Shown here: piece by piece, positions 50,513 to 61,624 of the stretch
Numbering within the stretch: position 1 is the stretch's first letter
How the letters are laid out: each line of letters begins with the position of its first letter
Source: Citrobacter koseri
GTDB taxonomy: Bacteria > Pseudomonadota > Gammaproteobacteria > Enterobacterales > Enterobacteriaceae
Reading direction: 5' to 3'
DNA: 64,000 nucleotides
Assembly (NCBI GenBank): GCA_900446925.1
Contig: UAVY01000007.1
Coordinates: 496,001 to 560,000, forward strand
Notes under the pieces: model-generated
What the model was told of the DNA's origin: nothing
What the model saw: the letters and a program-made list of their open reading frames with translations, nothing else
Databases searched by the model: none
Translations under genes and position numbers: made by a program

Positions 50513-50586
50513 GCCGGATGGCGACGCGAAAGCATCTTATCCGGCCTACGGGAAGCACGGTTGCCAATCGTAGTCGCCATCCGGCA
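50513..50586. repeat. REP/BIME after fbaA
   Basis: TGCCGGATGGCGACGCG...CTTATCCGGCCTACGGG followed by GTCGCCATCCGGCAA, between convergent fbaA and the carbamate kinase gene. Confidence 0.87.
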
Positions 50587-50594
50587 AAAAAAGT

Positions 50595-51500
50595 TTACCG
50601 CGTCACACAGGTGCCTTTTTCTCCCGCCAGAATCTGTGGCGCATCTTTTAGCGCGCCGATAAACGCAGTGTTCCCGGTCTGTTTAACAAACTGCATCACC
50701 GCTGCGGCTTTGGGGCCCATTGCACCATCGGGGGCGGCAAACGGCGCCAGTTCTTCTACCGTTGCATGGCGCAGCGCGCGCGCCTGTGGCGTTCCCCAGT
50801 TCTCATACACAGCGTCCGCATCCGTCAGGATCAACAGATGATCGGCGTGGAGAGACTGCGCCAGCACCGAGGCCGTTAAATCTTTATCAATGACCGCTTC
50901 GACTCCCTGGTATCCCTCGTCTTGTGCGATAACCGGAATGCCGCCGCCACCGCAGCAAATTACCGTATGTCCGGCATCTATCAACGTTTGTATTGCGTCA
51001 CTGTCGAGAATTTTTAATGGCGTTGGAGAGGGAACAACCCGACGAATATAGTTGCCATCGGCTTTCATCTGCCAGCCGTAGCGCGCTTCCAGCTCCGCCT
51101 GCTGCGCCGGTTGATATACCGGGCCGATATACTTGCCGGGCGTTGCAAAGGCGTCATCCCGCGGATCGACCGCCACGCGGGTCATCAGCGTTGTGACGGG
51201 CGCGCCGCCGGTGTATGACGCCAGTTCCTGAGCGATAGCAAAACCGATCATTCCCTGGCTTTCGGCGACCAGAATATCCAGCGGCCAGGCGGGGGAGTCT
51301 GTACAGGCCGCATTCTGTAACGCCAGCAGACCCACCTGCGGGCCGTTGCCGTGAACAATCACCAGTTGATAATCCCGGGCCAGTACGGATGCCATTCTGG
51401 CGAATATCTGAATGCTACGCTGCTGATTTTCCGCGCTAAGAATTTCTCCGCGCTGTAATAACGCATTGCCGCCAAGGGCAATGACGATTTTCTTTTTCAT
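50595..51500 (-). CDS. carbamate kinase (ArcC/YbcF-like)
   Basis: Amino-acid-kinase-fold enzyme of 301 residues that transfers phosphate from carbamoyl phosphate to ADP, giving ATP, CO2 and ammonia. It starts MKKKIVIALGGNALLQRGE at ATG 51500; other motifs are VIVHGNGPQVGLLALQN, ICCGGGGIPV, AVIDKDLTASVLA and ILTDADAVYENWG. It is divergent from the MFS/FdrA operon; the same neighbours accompany E. coli ybcF (AllK) in the allantoin/oxamate region. Here it presumably uses carbamoyl phosphate released by the FdrA complex. Intact. Confidence 0.92.
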   Translation of the reverse strand: MKKKIVIALGGNALLQRGEILSAENQQRSIQIFARMASVLARDYQLVIVHGNGPQVGLLALQNAACTDSPAWPLDILVAESQGMIGFAIAQELASYTGGAPVTTLMTRVAVDPRDDAFATPGKYIGPVYQPAQQAELEARYGWQMKADGNYIRRVVPSPTPLKILDSDAIQTLIDAGHTVICCGGGGIPVIAQDEGYQGVEAVIDKDLTASVLAQSLHADHLLILTDADAVYENWGTPQARALRHATVEELAPFAAPDGAMGPKAAAVMQFVKQTGNTAFIGALKDAPQILAGEKGTCVTR

Positions 51501-51837
51501 GATGACCTCATTGTGCGAAATATCTCGCGGTAAAAATATCGTCTTGTTATTTTCATAATGTGATGTAACCGACAGCTCATTTACCCACAAAAATATCTCG
51601 CTAATCCTTAGCGTTTTTATCTCTTTTATTTAAATTGTTTTAAAAATGATTATTAGACTTTTTTTAATAATGCAGCGGTCAGTTCCCAGGAATTTATAAC
51701 AATGGATTTTGTGTGATTTTGTTCAAATGAAATGGATTTTTCCCCCGATAAGGTAGCCTCAGTTAAAACATCAAACCTCACGTATCATGTCAGATAGCAT
51801 GAGGTGTTCAGCGGTAAATATTACCGGGAGATTGCTT
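51501..51837. other. divergent promoter region of the FdrA locus
   Basis: A 337-bp A+T-rich gap between the carbamate kinase and transporter genes. It contains CCTCA...TGAGG (51775-51805) flanking CATG repeats, a possible but unproven regulator site. Confidence 0.45.
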
Positions 51838-53061
51838 ATGTCTGGATCATATGAAGTGACTGAGGTCACGAATAAAAGAGGAATACCGGCCTGGTGGGTC
51901 ACCGTTTTCCTGTTCTGGTTAGGGTGGATTTTTATGTACGCTGACCGCACGATACTCAATCCGGTAATGGGAGAACTGGAAAAAGAATTTGGCTTAAGTG
52001 GTACGCAATTAGGTATTCTTAATTCAGTTTTCTATTTTTCTTATGCTTTGCTTCAGGTTCCGGCAGGCATTCTGGGCGATAAGATTGGCAAAAAGAAAGT
52101 GCTGGTGCCGGGGTTTATTCTTTTTGGCGTATTCACCGCCGTCACCGGTTGGGCGAAAAGCTGGTATACGCTGCTGTTTGCCCGCGTGGTAACGGGAGCG
52201 GGAGAAGGGACTTACTATGGCCCTCAGTATGGCTTGTCTTCCGAGCAAATCCCCAAAAAATACCGCTCGCTGGGCAGCGCAATCATCAATAGCGGGATGG
52301 CCTTCGGTATTGCGCTGGGCCTGATGACCTCCAGTTGGCTGGTGTACGACCAGGGGTATTCATGGCGTATGCCATTTTACGCGATGGCGATCCCCTCCGT
52401 GCTGGTTGGGATTGCGATCTGGTTGTTTGTGAAAGAGAAGAAGCGCACGGCCGAAGCCGATGGCAAACCGGTAAAAAAAGGGAATTTCAGCGACCTTCTG
52501 AAAAACCGTAATTTAATTATCACCTATATTATGGTGTTCTGTAGCCTGTTTGGTTTCTTCGTTATTCTGACCTGGCTTCCCTATTATCTGCAAAGTGAAC
52601 GTGGCATCGCGGGCAGTGAAACCGGATTTATTTCTTCGCTGGTGGCGTGGATTTCAATTCCTGGCGCGCTGTTATTCTCCAGCCTGTCTGACAAACTGGG
52701 TAAGCGTAAACCATTAATTATGTTCCTGGTGCCTGTTGCCATTCTCAGCATGCTGTCAATTATCTGGATGCCAAATATGACCGGCGTCATTATCGCTTTG
52801 TGCGTTTATGGCCTTGTCGGAAAACTGGCGCTGGACCCGGTACTGGTCGCTCTGGTGGCGGATAGCGTCGATGAAAATAATTACAGCACGGCATTTGGCT
52901 TATTTAATTTTATCGGCATGAGTTCCTCCATTCTGGCACCCATTATTGCAGGCGCAGCGCGTGATATCACCGGAAGTCTGGCTTCCAGTTTCTATGTTTC
53001 AGCCGCGCTGCTGGCTGTCGGTTTATTCGCCATGTTGTTTTTAAAAGAAAAACGCACATAA
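51838..53061 (+). CDS. MFS anion-type transporter of the FdrA locus
   Basis: Major facilitator protein of 407 residues with twelve hydrophobic segments. It starts MSGSYEVTEVTNKRGIPAWW and has FMYADRTILNPVMGELEKEF and GILGDKIGKKKVLVPG after TM2, as in the anion:cation symporter (ACS) branch that carries hexuronates, phthalate and similar organic acids. The start at ATG 51838 has GGGAG upstream; longer in-frame starts exist. It is 13 bp upstream of fdrA and likely imports the substrate of the carbamoyl pathway (inference). Intact. Confidence 0.88.
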   Translation: MSGSYEVTEVTNKRGIPAWWVTVFLFWLGWIFMYADRTILNPVMGELEKEFGLSGTQLGILNSVFYFSYALLQVPAGILGDKIGKKKVLVPGFILFGVFTAVTGWAKSWYTLLFARVVTGAGEGTYYGPQYGLSSEQIPKKYRSLGSAIINSGMAFGIALGLMTSSWLVYDQGYSWRMPFYAMAIPSVLVGIAIWLFVKEKKRTAEADGKPVKKGNFSDLLKNRNLIITYIMVFCSLFGFFVILTWLPYYLQSERGIAGSETGFISSLVAWISIPGALLFSSLSDKLGKRKPLIMFLVPVAILSMLSIIWMPNMTGVIIALCVYGLVGKLALDPVLVALVADSVDENNYSTAFGLFNFIGMSSSILAPIIAGAARDITGSLASSFYVSAALLAVGLFAMLFLKEKRT

Positions 53062-53074
53062 AGAGGTAGCGGTA

Positions 53075-54737
53075 ATGATTTACGCCTTTATTAAAAAGGG
53101 AAGTTTTCAGGACTCCGTCAGCCTGATGATTATTTCCCGAAAACTCAGTGAACGCCCGGAAGTTGATCAGGTCTCGGTGATGATGGGCACGCCAGCGAAT
53201 AAGTCGATGCTGGATTCAACCGGGTTCTGGCATGACGATTTTGCCGATGCCACGCCAAACGATATTTGCGTGGCGGTGCGAACCGAAGGCGAACAGCCCG
53301 GCATTCTGGATTTGATTCGTGAGCAACTGGAGAAAGAACTGAATGCGATGACGAATGCCTCGGGCAGCTCGCACCAGTTGATTAAAGCGCGCCGCTGGGA
53401 GAGCGCATGTCAAAAATTACCCCAGGCCAATCTGCTGTTAGTTTCCGTTGCCGGGGAATATGCCGCATCGGTTGCCAGAGAGGGGCTGCTGGCGAATAAA
53501 AACGTGATGCTGTTTTCCGATAACGTGCCGCTGGAACAGGAAGTCGAGCTGAAAACAATGGCGCGCGAGCGGGGGCTGATTGTGATGGGGCCTGACTGTG
53601 GCACGGCGATGATTGCCGGAAGTCCGCTGGCTTTTGCCAACGTACTGCCTGAAGGCGGGATTGGCGTAATTGGCGCATCGGGGACGGGGATTCAGGAAGT
53701 GACGTCGCAGATTGCGCTGCATCAGCAGGGAATCAGCCATGCAATAGGTCTGGGCGGGCGCGACCTGAGCGCGGAAGTGGGCGGCATCAGCGCGCTGACC
53801 GCGCTCGACATGCTGGCCGCGGATGACGCCACGCGGGTGATTGCTTTTGTCTCCAAACCGCCGTCGCCGCAGGTGCGAACCCGCATCATTGCGGCCATGC
53901 AAAACGTGGGGAAACCGGTGGTCGCGTTGTTCCTCGGGCGTCAACCGGAACAGCGCCGTGAAGGTAACGTCTGGCTGGCGAACTCCTTGTCGGATGCCGC
54001 CCAACTGGCGGTGCTGCTGATGCGCGTGGCGCAACAGCGACGGATTCAGCCGGAAGTGGCAGGGAAAGGTATTTATGGCCTGTACGCCGGGGGGCACGCT
54101 GGCAGCCGAAGCCGCCATGCTGCTCTCCGCCGGGCTGGGCGTCCCCGTCAGCGAAAGCCACGACCAGGGCGTGATGCTGGAGGCTGGCGGCCATCGCATT
54201 GTCGACCTCGGTGATGACAGTTACACCCTGGGCAGACCTCATCCGATGATTGATCCAACAACCCGCAGTATTGAAATCGAAAAACTGACCGCAATGCCGG
54301 CAGTGGGCGTGCTGCTGCTGGATGTGGTGCTGGGCTATGGCGCCTGTGCCGACCCGGCGGGAGCGGTCGTCGAGGCGATAGAGCAAGTGCGCGCCAAACG
54401 CGCCGCGCCGCTGGTGGTGATTGCCACCCTGACCGGTACTGATGTCGACCCGCAGGGGCGCAGCGGGCAGGCGGAAAAACTTCGCGAGGCCGGGATTGCG
54501 GTGGTGGAAACGCTGGAAGAAGCCGTCCTGCTCGCCATCAGTCTTACACGTCATCAGGAGCGCGGCATACCGCAAGCACATCGCGCGCTTCTTGATGGCG
54601 TGCAGGTCATCAACGCCGGGTTGCGCAGCTTCGCGCTGGATCTGCAAAGCAGCGGTACGCCGGTTGTGCATTATCAGTGGGCGCCCGTTGCCGGTGGCAA
54701 CGCCCGTCTCGCCAGTCTACTCAAACAGTTACATTAA
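53075..54737 (+). CDS. fdrA: FdrA-type acyl-CoA synthetase-like protein (frameshifted)
   Basis: Protein of 553 residues after repair, in the FdrA family, related to succinyl-CoA synthetase subunits. It has a CoA-binding-like region (VGASGTGIQEVTSQIALHQ) and GLGGRDLSAEVGGIS. In E. coli FdrA with YlbE and YlbF has been assigned oxamate carbamoyltransferase activity (AllFGH), which splits oxalurate into oxamate and carbamoyl phosphate; that comes from my memory of recent work. One extra G in the G-run 54089-54094 breaks the frame; without it the sequence reads YAGGTLAAEAAMLLS. Next gene 16 bp downstream. Confidence 0.9.
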
Positions 54738-54753
54738 GTTCAGAGGTACGGAT

Positions 54754-56021
54754 ATGTATTCATCTATTGCACAGGCCAACGAAGCCATTATTGAACGAAT
54801 CAAAGCCGCGCGCCCACATTGGGTTGCGGTACGCCCGGCGAAAGACGCGGTGGCCGAATTAGCGTCTGGACGTAAATTACTGCACGCCGGCCCGCCGATC
54901 GACTGGGAAGAGATGACTGGCCCGATGCGCGGCGCCTGTATCGGCGCGTCGCTGTTTGAAGGCTGGGCGGCCAGCGAGGAAGAGGCCGTACGCATGCTGG
55001 AACAAGGTGAGGTGGCGTTTATTCCTTGTCATCATGTAGGCGCGGTGGGGCCGATGGGCGGTATCACCTCCGCCAGTATGCCGGTGCTGGTGGTGCGTGA
55101 CGTGGTGCATGGCAACTCGTCCTGCTGCAACCCTTAATGAAGGGATCGGCAAAGTGATGCGTTTCGGCGCTTACGGCGATGACGTCCAGAAACGCCTGCG
55201 CTGGATGCGTGATGTGCTGGCGCCGGTGTTGCAGGAAGCGCTCTCGCGGATGGAAAACGGCGTCGATCTGACGGCGCTGATGGCGCAGGCGATCACCATG
55301 GGGGATGAGTTCCACCAGCGTAATATTGCCGCCTCTTCTTTGCTGCTGCGCACGTTGTCGCCAGTGATCGCCGGACTGGATCGTCCGAAGGCTGAAATCA
55401 TTGACGTGCTGCAATTCCTCCAGTGTCACCGACCAGTTCTTCCTCAACCTGGCGATGGCCTACAGTAAAGCGGTGATGGATGCGGCGGCGGAAATTAAAG
55501 CCGGATCGGTCGTTACGGCCATGACGCGTAACGGTCGCGACTTTGGTATTCGCGTAAGCGGCACCGGCGACCGTTGGTTTACCGCGCCGGTGAACACGCC
55601 GCAGGGGCTGTTTTTTTACCGGTTACAGTCAGGCCGATGCGAACCCGGATATTGGCGACAGCGCCATCCACGGAAACACTGGGGATCGGCGGCGCGGCAA
55701 TGATTGCCGCGCCTGGCGTAACGCGTTTTGTCGGCGCAGGCGGTATGGGGGCGGCGCTGGAAACGTCGGAAGAGATGGCTGAAATCTATCTGTCCAGCAA
55801 TCCGCTGTTTCAGATTCCGTCCTGGGATTTCAGGGGGGCCTGCCTGGGGCTGGATATTCGCCGCGTTGTTGAAACGGGGATCACGCCGCTGATTAATACC
55901 GGTATTGCCCATCGTGAAGCGGGAATTGGGCAGGTGGGGGGCGGGAACCGTACGCGCTCCGCTGCTTTGCTTTGAAAAAGCGCTGGAAGCGCTGGCGGAG
56001 TTGCATCACATCACGGCGTAA
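54754..56021 (+). CDS. DUF1116 protein YlbE-like (several frameshifts)
   Basis: About 420 residues after repair, DUF1116 family, similar to E. coli YlbE (AllG). It starts MYSSIAQANEAIIERIKAAR at ATG 54754; further on are GPMRGACIGASLFEGWA, GPMGGITSASMPVLVV, a helical middle (ALSRMENGVDLTALMAQAI) and PGVTRFVGAGGMGAAL. Breaks occur near 55113, 55425, 55612 and 55943, all single-base at short runs. It is probably a subunit of the same complex as FdrA. Followed by a REP and then the DUF2877 gene. Confidence 0.87.
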
Positions 56022-56027
56022 TCGCTT

Positions 56028-56100
56028 TGCCCGGTGGCGCTACGCTTACCGGGCCTACGGTCTGGCAATGCTGTAAAGGCGTTTACGCCGCCATCCGGCA
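56028..56100. repeat. REP/BIME inside the FdrA operon
   Basis: TGCCCGGTGGCGCTACGCTTACCGGGCCTAC then TTTACGCCGCCATCCGGCATA, between the DUF1116 and DUF2877 genes. A REP inside an operon may lower expression of the downstream gene. Confidence 0.85.
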
Positions 56101-56115
56101 TACTGGAGTGTACCG

Positions 56116-56990
56116 ATGAGCATTATCAATCCCCTGGCCTGTGCCGGACTTTATCGACTTCCCGATGGTGAGTGGTCGTTACACAGCCGCTTCTCGCAGG
56201 CGATTAACTTTTGCCATTCCGGTGGCGAGTTGTTGACGCTGTTTCGCTATGGGAAAGGAATGGGGCCGACGGGCCGTGTTACTGAGCACCGCGCAGTTTT
56301 CCCGCGTGGCCCATGTTGAACGACTTATCAAACAGGGGAGCACCCTGTGGGGGCAGGGCATAATGCTTGACCCTCCGTCGCATACTTCGTGTGTTGCTGA
56401 GTTCTGCTGCTGTCGCTCCTGTCGATCTCTCATTCTGTACGCAACGCAGCGGCTTCTCCGGGGCGTTAAATCAACCGCTGACGGCTATGCCGCACTATCC
56501 TGAAATAATTAAGCAGCTTGCATACTGGCATCATGGCATGATGCCGGACTGGCGCTGGCTTATCGGATGCGGGCCAGGACTGACGCCCAGCGGCGATGAT
56601 ATGCTGACGGGTATGCTTGCCGTGCTGTATGCCGCCGGGTTTTCTGTGCGGCTGGGGCATTTCTTACCTCCGGCGGATCAGCTTGCGCAACTTACAACAT
56701 CGGTAAGTTGCAGCTATCTGAACAGCGCCAGAATGGGGGAGTTTTCAATACCGGTGCTGAAGGTGATGCGCCGTTTACAGTCAGGGCGCGACCCGCAGCC
56801 CGCGATTCAGCGTTTGCTCGCGGTTGGACACACTTCAGGCGCCGATACATTACTGGGGATAGCAATAGCGCAACGGTGGTTACAGATGGTCGACTCAAGG
56901 GGAAGGCATGCTCGATCAGGAAACAATACGCACATTTATTCGGGTTGCGGAGACGGAGAGCTTTTCCCGCGCGGCCAGCTCGCTACATAA
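56116..56990 (+). CDS. DUF2877 protein YlbF-like (frameshifted)
   Basis: About 275-290 residues after repair, DUF2877 family, like E. coli YlbF (AllH), the third member of the FdrA set. It starts MSIINPLACAGLYRLPDGEW; downstream motifs are GCGPGLTPSGDDMLTGMLAV and GHTSGADTLLGIAIAQRW. Two breaks (between 56250 and 56400) split the N-terminal third. As written, the frame runs 83 bp into the LysR gene. Either the genes overlap or a further indel hides the true stop near 56900, so the 3' end is uncertain. Confidence 0.8.
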
Positions 56991-57840
56991 AACGCCAGCG
57001 GCGATCAGCTATCGCATAAAAACGCTGGAGGAGCAGGTGGGAACGCAGCTCTTTTTACGCACGACCCGATCGGTCAGCCTGACCCTTGCCGGGCAGCACC
57101 TGCTTGAGCATTGCCGCCAGTGGCTTAACTGGCTGGATGCAATGCCGGACGAGCTTCAGCAGATCAACGCAGGCGTTGAGCGGCAGGTGAATATCGTTAT
57201 CAATAACCTGCTGTATCAGCCGCAGACCACGGCGGACTTACTGACGTGGTTACATCAACAGTTTCCGTTTACCCGTTTTCAAATTTCCCGTCAGGTCTAC
57301 ATGGGCGTGTGGGATTCGCTTTTGTATGACGACTTCCAGTTAGCGATTGGCGTAACGGGCTCGGAGTCGCTCTCCAATAACATCTCTCTGCTGCCGCTGG
57401 GGGATATCAGCTGGCAGTTTGTGGTGGCGCAGAGTCATCCTTTGGCGAGCCATCCTGCGCCGGTATTGTCTGACGATATGCTGCGCCGTTACCCCGCCAT
57501 TAATATTGAAGATACTTCGCGAACGCTGACGCGCCGTGTTGCCTGGTTGCTGAGCGGACAAAAGGAGATCAAGGTTCCAGATCTCAGCACCAAGCTGGCC
57601 TGCCATTTAAGCGGCCTCGGTGTCGGTTTTTTACCGGAGCGATTGTGCCGTCCGTATGTCGAGTCCGGGGCGCTGGTTGCCCGCTCAGTGGTCAATCCAC
57701 GCCAGCCTTCGCCGCTTTCTATCGCCTGGAAGAATGCGGGCAGCGGAAAAGTGGTGAGTGAAATCGCCGACGTCTTTAAGCAGAAGAGTGCATTAGTGAG
57801 CGGATTTCTCAGAATGGTCGATCGACCTGCGGAGTATTAA
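56908..57840 (+). CDS. LysR-family transcriptional regulator
   Basis: LTTR of 310 residues. The N-terminal winged HTH reads MLDQETIRTFIRVAETESFS, then RAASSLHKTPAAISYRIKTL; the C-terminal substrate-binding domain covers about residues 90-300. The start ATG 56908 has AGGGGAAGG upstream. It closes the FdrA gene set and is the obvious candidate to control both the MFS-fdrA operon and the divergent carbamate kinase gene, with the pathway substrate as inducer. That role is inferred from context. Intact. Confidence 0.9.
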   Translation: MLDQETIRTFIRVAETESFSRAASSLHKTPAAISYRIKTLEEQVGTQLFLRTTRSVSLTLAGQHLLEHCRQWLNWLDAMPDELQQINAGVERQVNIVINNLLYQPQTTADLLTWLHQQFPFTRFQISRQVYMGVWDSLLYDDFQLAIGVTGSESLSNNISLLPLGDISWQFVVAQSHPLASHPAPVLSDDMLRRYPAINIEDTSRTLTRRVAWLLSGQKEIKVPDLSTKLACHLSGLGVGFLPERLCRPYVESGALVARSVVNPRQPSPLSIAWKNAGSGKVVSEIADVFKQKSALVSGFLRMVDRPAEY

Positions 57841-57969
57841 CGCTGCGCGTTTCCTTGATGGGATCATGTTGAAAAATGGCATATTCGACTGTTTTTGTTT
57901 ACCTTTAAAAGGTCGTTTTCGTGAGAATGATCTCATTTGCGTTTTTTTGATATGACCAAGGAATATTGA

Positions 57970-58830
<861 letters not shown>

Positions 58831-58845
58831 GCCGTTTGCCGTTTC

Positions 58846-58917
58846 GCCCGGTGGCGCTGTCGCTTACCGGGCCTACAGGTTGTTTTGTAGGCCGGATAAG
58901 GCGTTAGCCGCCATCCT
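58846..58917. repeat. REP/BIME between mscS and argO
   Basis: GCCCGGTGGCGCTGTCGCTTACCGGGCCTAC then TGTAGGCCGGATAAGGCG...GCCGCCATCCTG, two inverted REP units. Confidence 0.86.
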
Positions 58918-59032
58918 GTATTTCCTACCCCCTTTATTAATTCCCTAATCTGCGATTAAAATTATCAATTTCCGCTAATGATTCTCTCGCGCTATAGTCT
59001 GCGCTTAAGAGAAACAGTTCGGAATAATTATC

Positions 59033-59668
59033 GTGATATCTTATTATTTTCAAGGTCTTGCGCTTGGCGCGGCCATGATCCTGCCGCTCGGCCCGCAGAA
59101 TGCGTTTGTGATGAATCAGGGGATTCGTCGGCAGTATCACATCATGATTGCGCTGCTTTGCGCGATCAGCGATTTAGTGCTTATCTGCGCAGGCATCTTT
59201 GGCGGCAGCGCATTGCTCATGCAGTCCCCTTGGCTGATGGCGTTAGTGACCTGGGGCGGTGTGGCGTTTTTATTGTGGTACGGTTTTGGCGCGTTAAAAA
59301 CGGCAATGAGCAGCAACCTGGAACTGGCCAGCGCCGAGGTGATGAAGCAGGGGCGCTGGAAAATCATCGCCACGATGCTGGCGGTGACGTGGCTGAATCC
59401 GCACGTTTATCTGGATACTTTCGTGGTGCTGGGTAGCCTGGGCGGGCAACTGGATATGGAGCCGAAGCGTTGGTTCGCTTTGGGAACCGTCAGCGCCTCT
59501 TTCTTGTGGTTCTTCGGTCTGGCACTGCTGGCCGCCTGGCTGGCGCCGCGACTGCGTACCGCCAAAGCCCAGCGTATCATCAATACTCTGGTAGGGCTGG
59601 TGATGTGGTTTATCGCTTTTCAACTGGCAAAAGAAGGGGTTGCACACGTTCACGCATTGTTCAACTAA
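59033..59668 (+). CDS. argO: arginine exporter ArgO
   Basis: LysE-family exporter of 211 residues with six hydrophobic segments, removing arginine (and canavanine) from the cell. It starts at GTG 59033 ([20 protein letters not shown]), with [16 protein letters not shown] as the family signature, and [15 protein letters not shown]. In E. coli, transcription needs ArgP with arginine and is blocked by lysine-bound ArgP; argP is encoded 1.5 kb downstream. Intact. Confidence 0.96.
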   Translation: MISYYFQGLALGAAMILPLGPQNAFVMNQGIRRQYHIMIALLCAISDLVLICAGIFGGSALLMQSPWLMALVTWGGVAFLLWYGFGALKTAMSSNLELASAEVMKQGRWKIIATMLAVTWLNPHVYLDTFVVLGSLGGQLDMEPKRWFALGTVSASFLWFFGLALLAAWLAPRLRTAKAQRIINTLVGLVMWFIAFQLAKEGVAHVHALFN

Positions 59669-59761
59669 GCGTTGTCTGATGGACAACGCGCAGATACCCG
59701 CTAAGCTTGCCTGCATGCGCCCTGAGTTTCAGGGCGATTAACGTAACATGGAGGAGCGACA

Positions 59762-60493
59762 GTGAAGTTCAAAGTGATGGGCCCTTGCGGCATTAGTCGG
59801 ATTTAGCGCAATCCCGGTACAGGCAAATGAGTTGCCGAATGGACCGCACATCGTGACTTCCGGGACGGCAAGCGTGGATGCGACGCCTGACATCGCCACC
59901 CTGGCGATTGAAGTCAACGTGTCGGCTAAGGATGCCGCTTCCGCCAAGAAACAGGCCGATGAGCGTGTTGCGCAATACCTTTCTTTCCTTGAACAAAATC
60001 AGATTGCCAAGAAAGACATCAGCTCTGCAAACCTGCGCACTCAGCCGGACTATGACTACCAGAATGGTAAAAGTGTGCTGAAAGGCTACCGCGCGGTGCG
60101 AACCGTTGAAGTTACGCTGCGCCAGCTGGACAAACTCAACTCTCTGCTGGATGGCGCGCTGAAAGCGGGTCTGAATGAGATCCGTTCGGTGTCATTAGGC
60201 GTTGCGCAACCGGATGCCTATAAAGATAAAGCGCGTAAAGCGGCGATTGACGACGCGGGTTCACCAGGCTGAGCAACTGGCAGGCGGGCTTTAACAGCAA
60301 GCTGGGGCCGGTTTATAGCGTGCGTTACCACGTTTCTAATTATCAGCCGAGCCCGGTGGTGCGAATGATGAAAGCGGACGCGGCGCCTGCGGTGTCGGCC
60401 CAGGAAACCTATGAGCAGCCGACAATTCAGTTTGCTGATCAGGTCGATGTGGTGTTCCAGTTAGAACCAGCAGCAGAGACAAAAGCACAGTAA
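59762..60493 (+). CDS. yggE: SIMPL-domain periplasmic protein YggE (three frameshifts)
   Basis: Periplasmic DUF541/SIMPL protein of about 242 residues linked to relief of oxidative stress in E. coli. The start is GTG 59762 after GGAGG, with signal peptide MKFKVMALAALVGFSAIPVQ once an extra base in GGG (59779-59781) is removed. The mature part NELPNGPHIVTSGTASVDAT is followed by NLRTQPDYDYQ and AGLNEIRSVSLGVAQPDAY. Two more breaks lie near 60259 and 60288. Ends VDVVFQLEP...KAQ. Confidence 0.93.
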
Positions 60494-60505
60494 GCGTTGT
60501 TGAAA

Positions 60506-60563
60506 CGTCTTATCCGGCCTACAAAATAACCTGTAGGCCTGATAAGCGTAGCGCCATCAGGGC
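60506..60563. repeat. REP element between yggE and argP
   Basis: CGTCTTATCCGGCCTAC and TGTAGGCCTGATAAGCGTAGCGCCATCAGG between convergent yggE and argP. Confidence 0.85.
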
Positions 60564-60571
60564 ACGGCGCG

Positions 60572-61466
60572 TTAATCCTGCCTTAAAACCTTATGCCCAT
60601 ACTCCAGCAGCGCGTCAGTCACGTTGCGCATCATACGGCTTTCCGGCGCGAAACGGTGCCAGTAGAGCATCCGACGCTGGAACAGGCCCGGCGTTAAATC
60701 GATTAGCTCACCGCTCTCCAGCTCTTTCTCGATCTGCAAATGCGGGATCATACAGCAGGTGGTGCCCTGACGCGCGAGCTGTACGAAGGCTTCGGAAGAG
60801 TTAACGATATGGCACGGCACGCTGCCCGGCGGTAAATCGAAGTTCTGCTGTAAAAAGGCCTGGTGCATGTCGTCCAGATGGTCAAACGCCACTGCGGGCG
60901 CTTTCAGCAGCGCGGAACGGGTGACGCCGTTGGGGAAGTAGCGCTCGGCGAAGGGTTTTGATCCCACGAACAGATAGTCGAGCGCGCCAAGTTTGTCTAC
61001 CAGGCAGCTTGGCAGCGCCTGGTGCTGAATACTCACCGCGCCAACCACTTCGCCGCGACGCAGACGTTCCTGGGTGCGGGTTTTCATCTTCCACCTGCAA
61101 ATTGAGGCGAATAGGCGAGTCGGCCAGAACCGGCGCCAGCGCCGGAAGCAGCCAGGTCGCCAGACTGTCGGCGTTGACCGCCAGTGACAGCAGCAGCGGC
61201 GTGGAGCCGGTTTGCTCATCGCCAAGCCACTCATCTTCCAGTAGCTCTACCTGACGCAGCAGCGCCAGCAATTTTTGTCCTTGTTCGGTAGGACGCGGCG
61301 GAACGGTACGTACCAGCAGCGGTTGCCCAAACATATTCTCAAGCTGTTTTATGCGTTGTGAGACAGCGGATTGTGTGATGCACAACTTCTGTGCGGCGCG
61401 TTCAAATCCCCGTTCACGAATCACCGCATCCAGCGCTTGTAGTGTTCTGTAGTCTGGACGTTTCAT
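60572..61466 (-). CDS. argP: LysR-type regulator ArgP (frameshifted)
   Basis: LTTR of 297 residues, formerly IciA. It senses arginine and lysine and activates argO, with effects on lysine and glutamate metabolism genes. It starts [20 protein letters not shown]; the HTH continues [20 protein letters not shown]. One extra base in the T-run 61081-61084 (plus numbering) breaks [17 protein letters not shown]. The C-terminal part ends [13 protein letters not shown]. Divergent from rpiA. Confidence 0.95.
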
Positions 61467-61624
61467 TGCTCTGAGGTACTCCTGAAATTTTTCTTATCCC
61501 GCACTATGACATAAATTTCACTCAGGTACAGACGAAATCCGCCGCTTGCGAGCGGGGGCGGAGGGATTTTTTCGCACAATGATCTATAATGCGCCTGAAT
61601 TTTCACACCACAGGCGAAACGATC

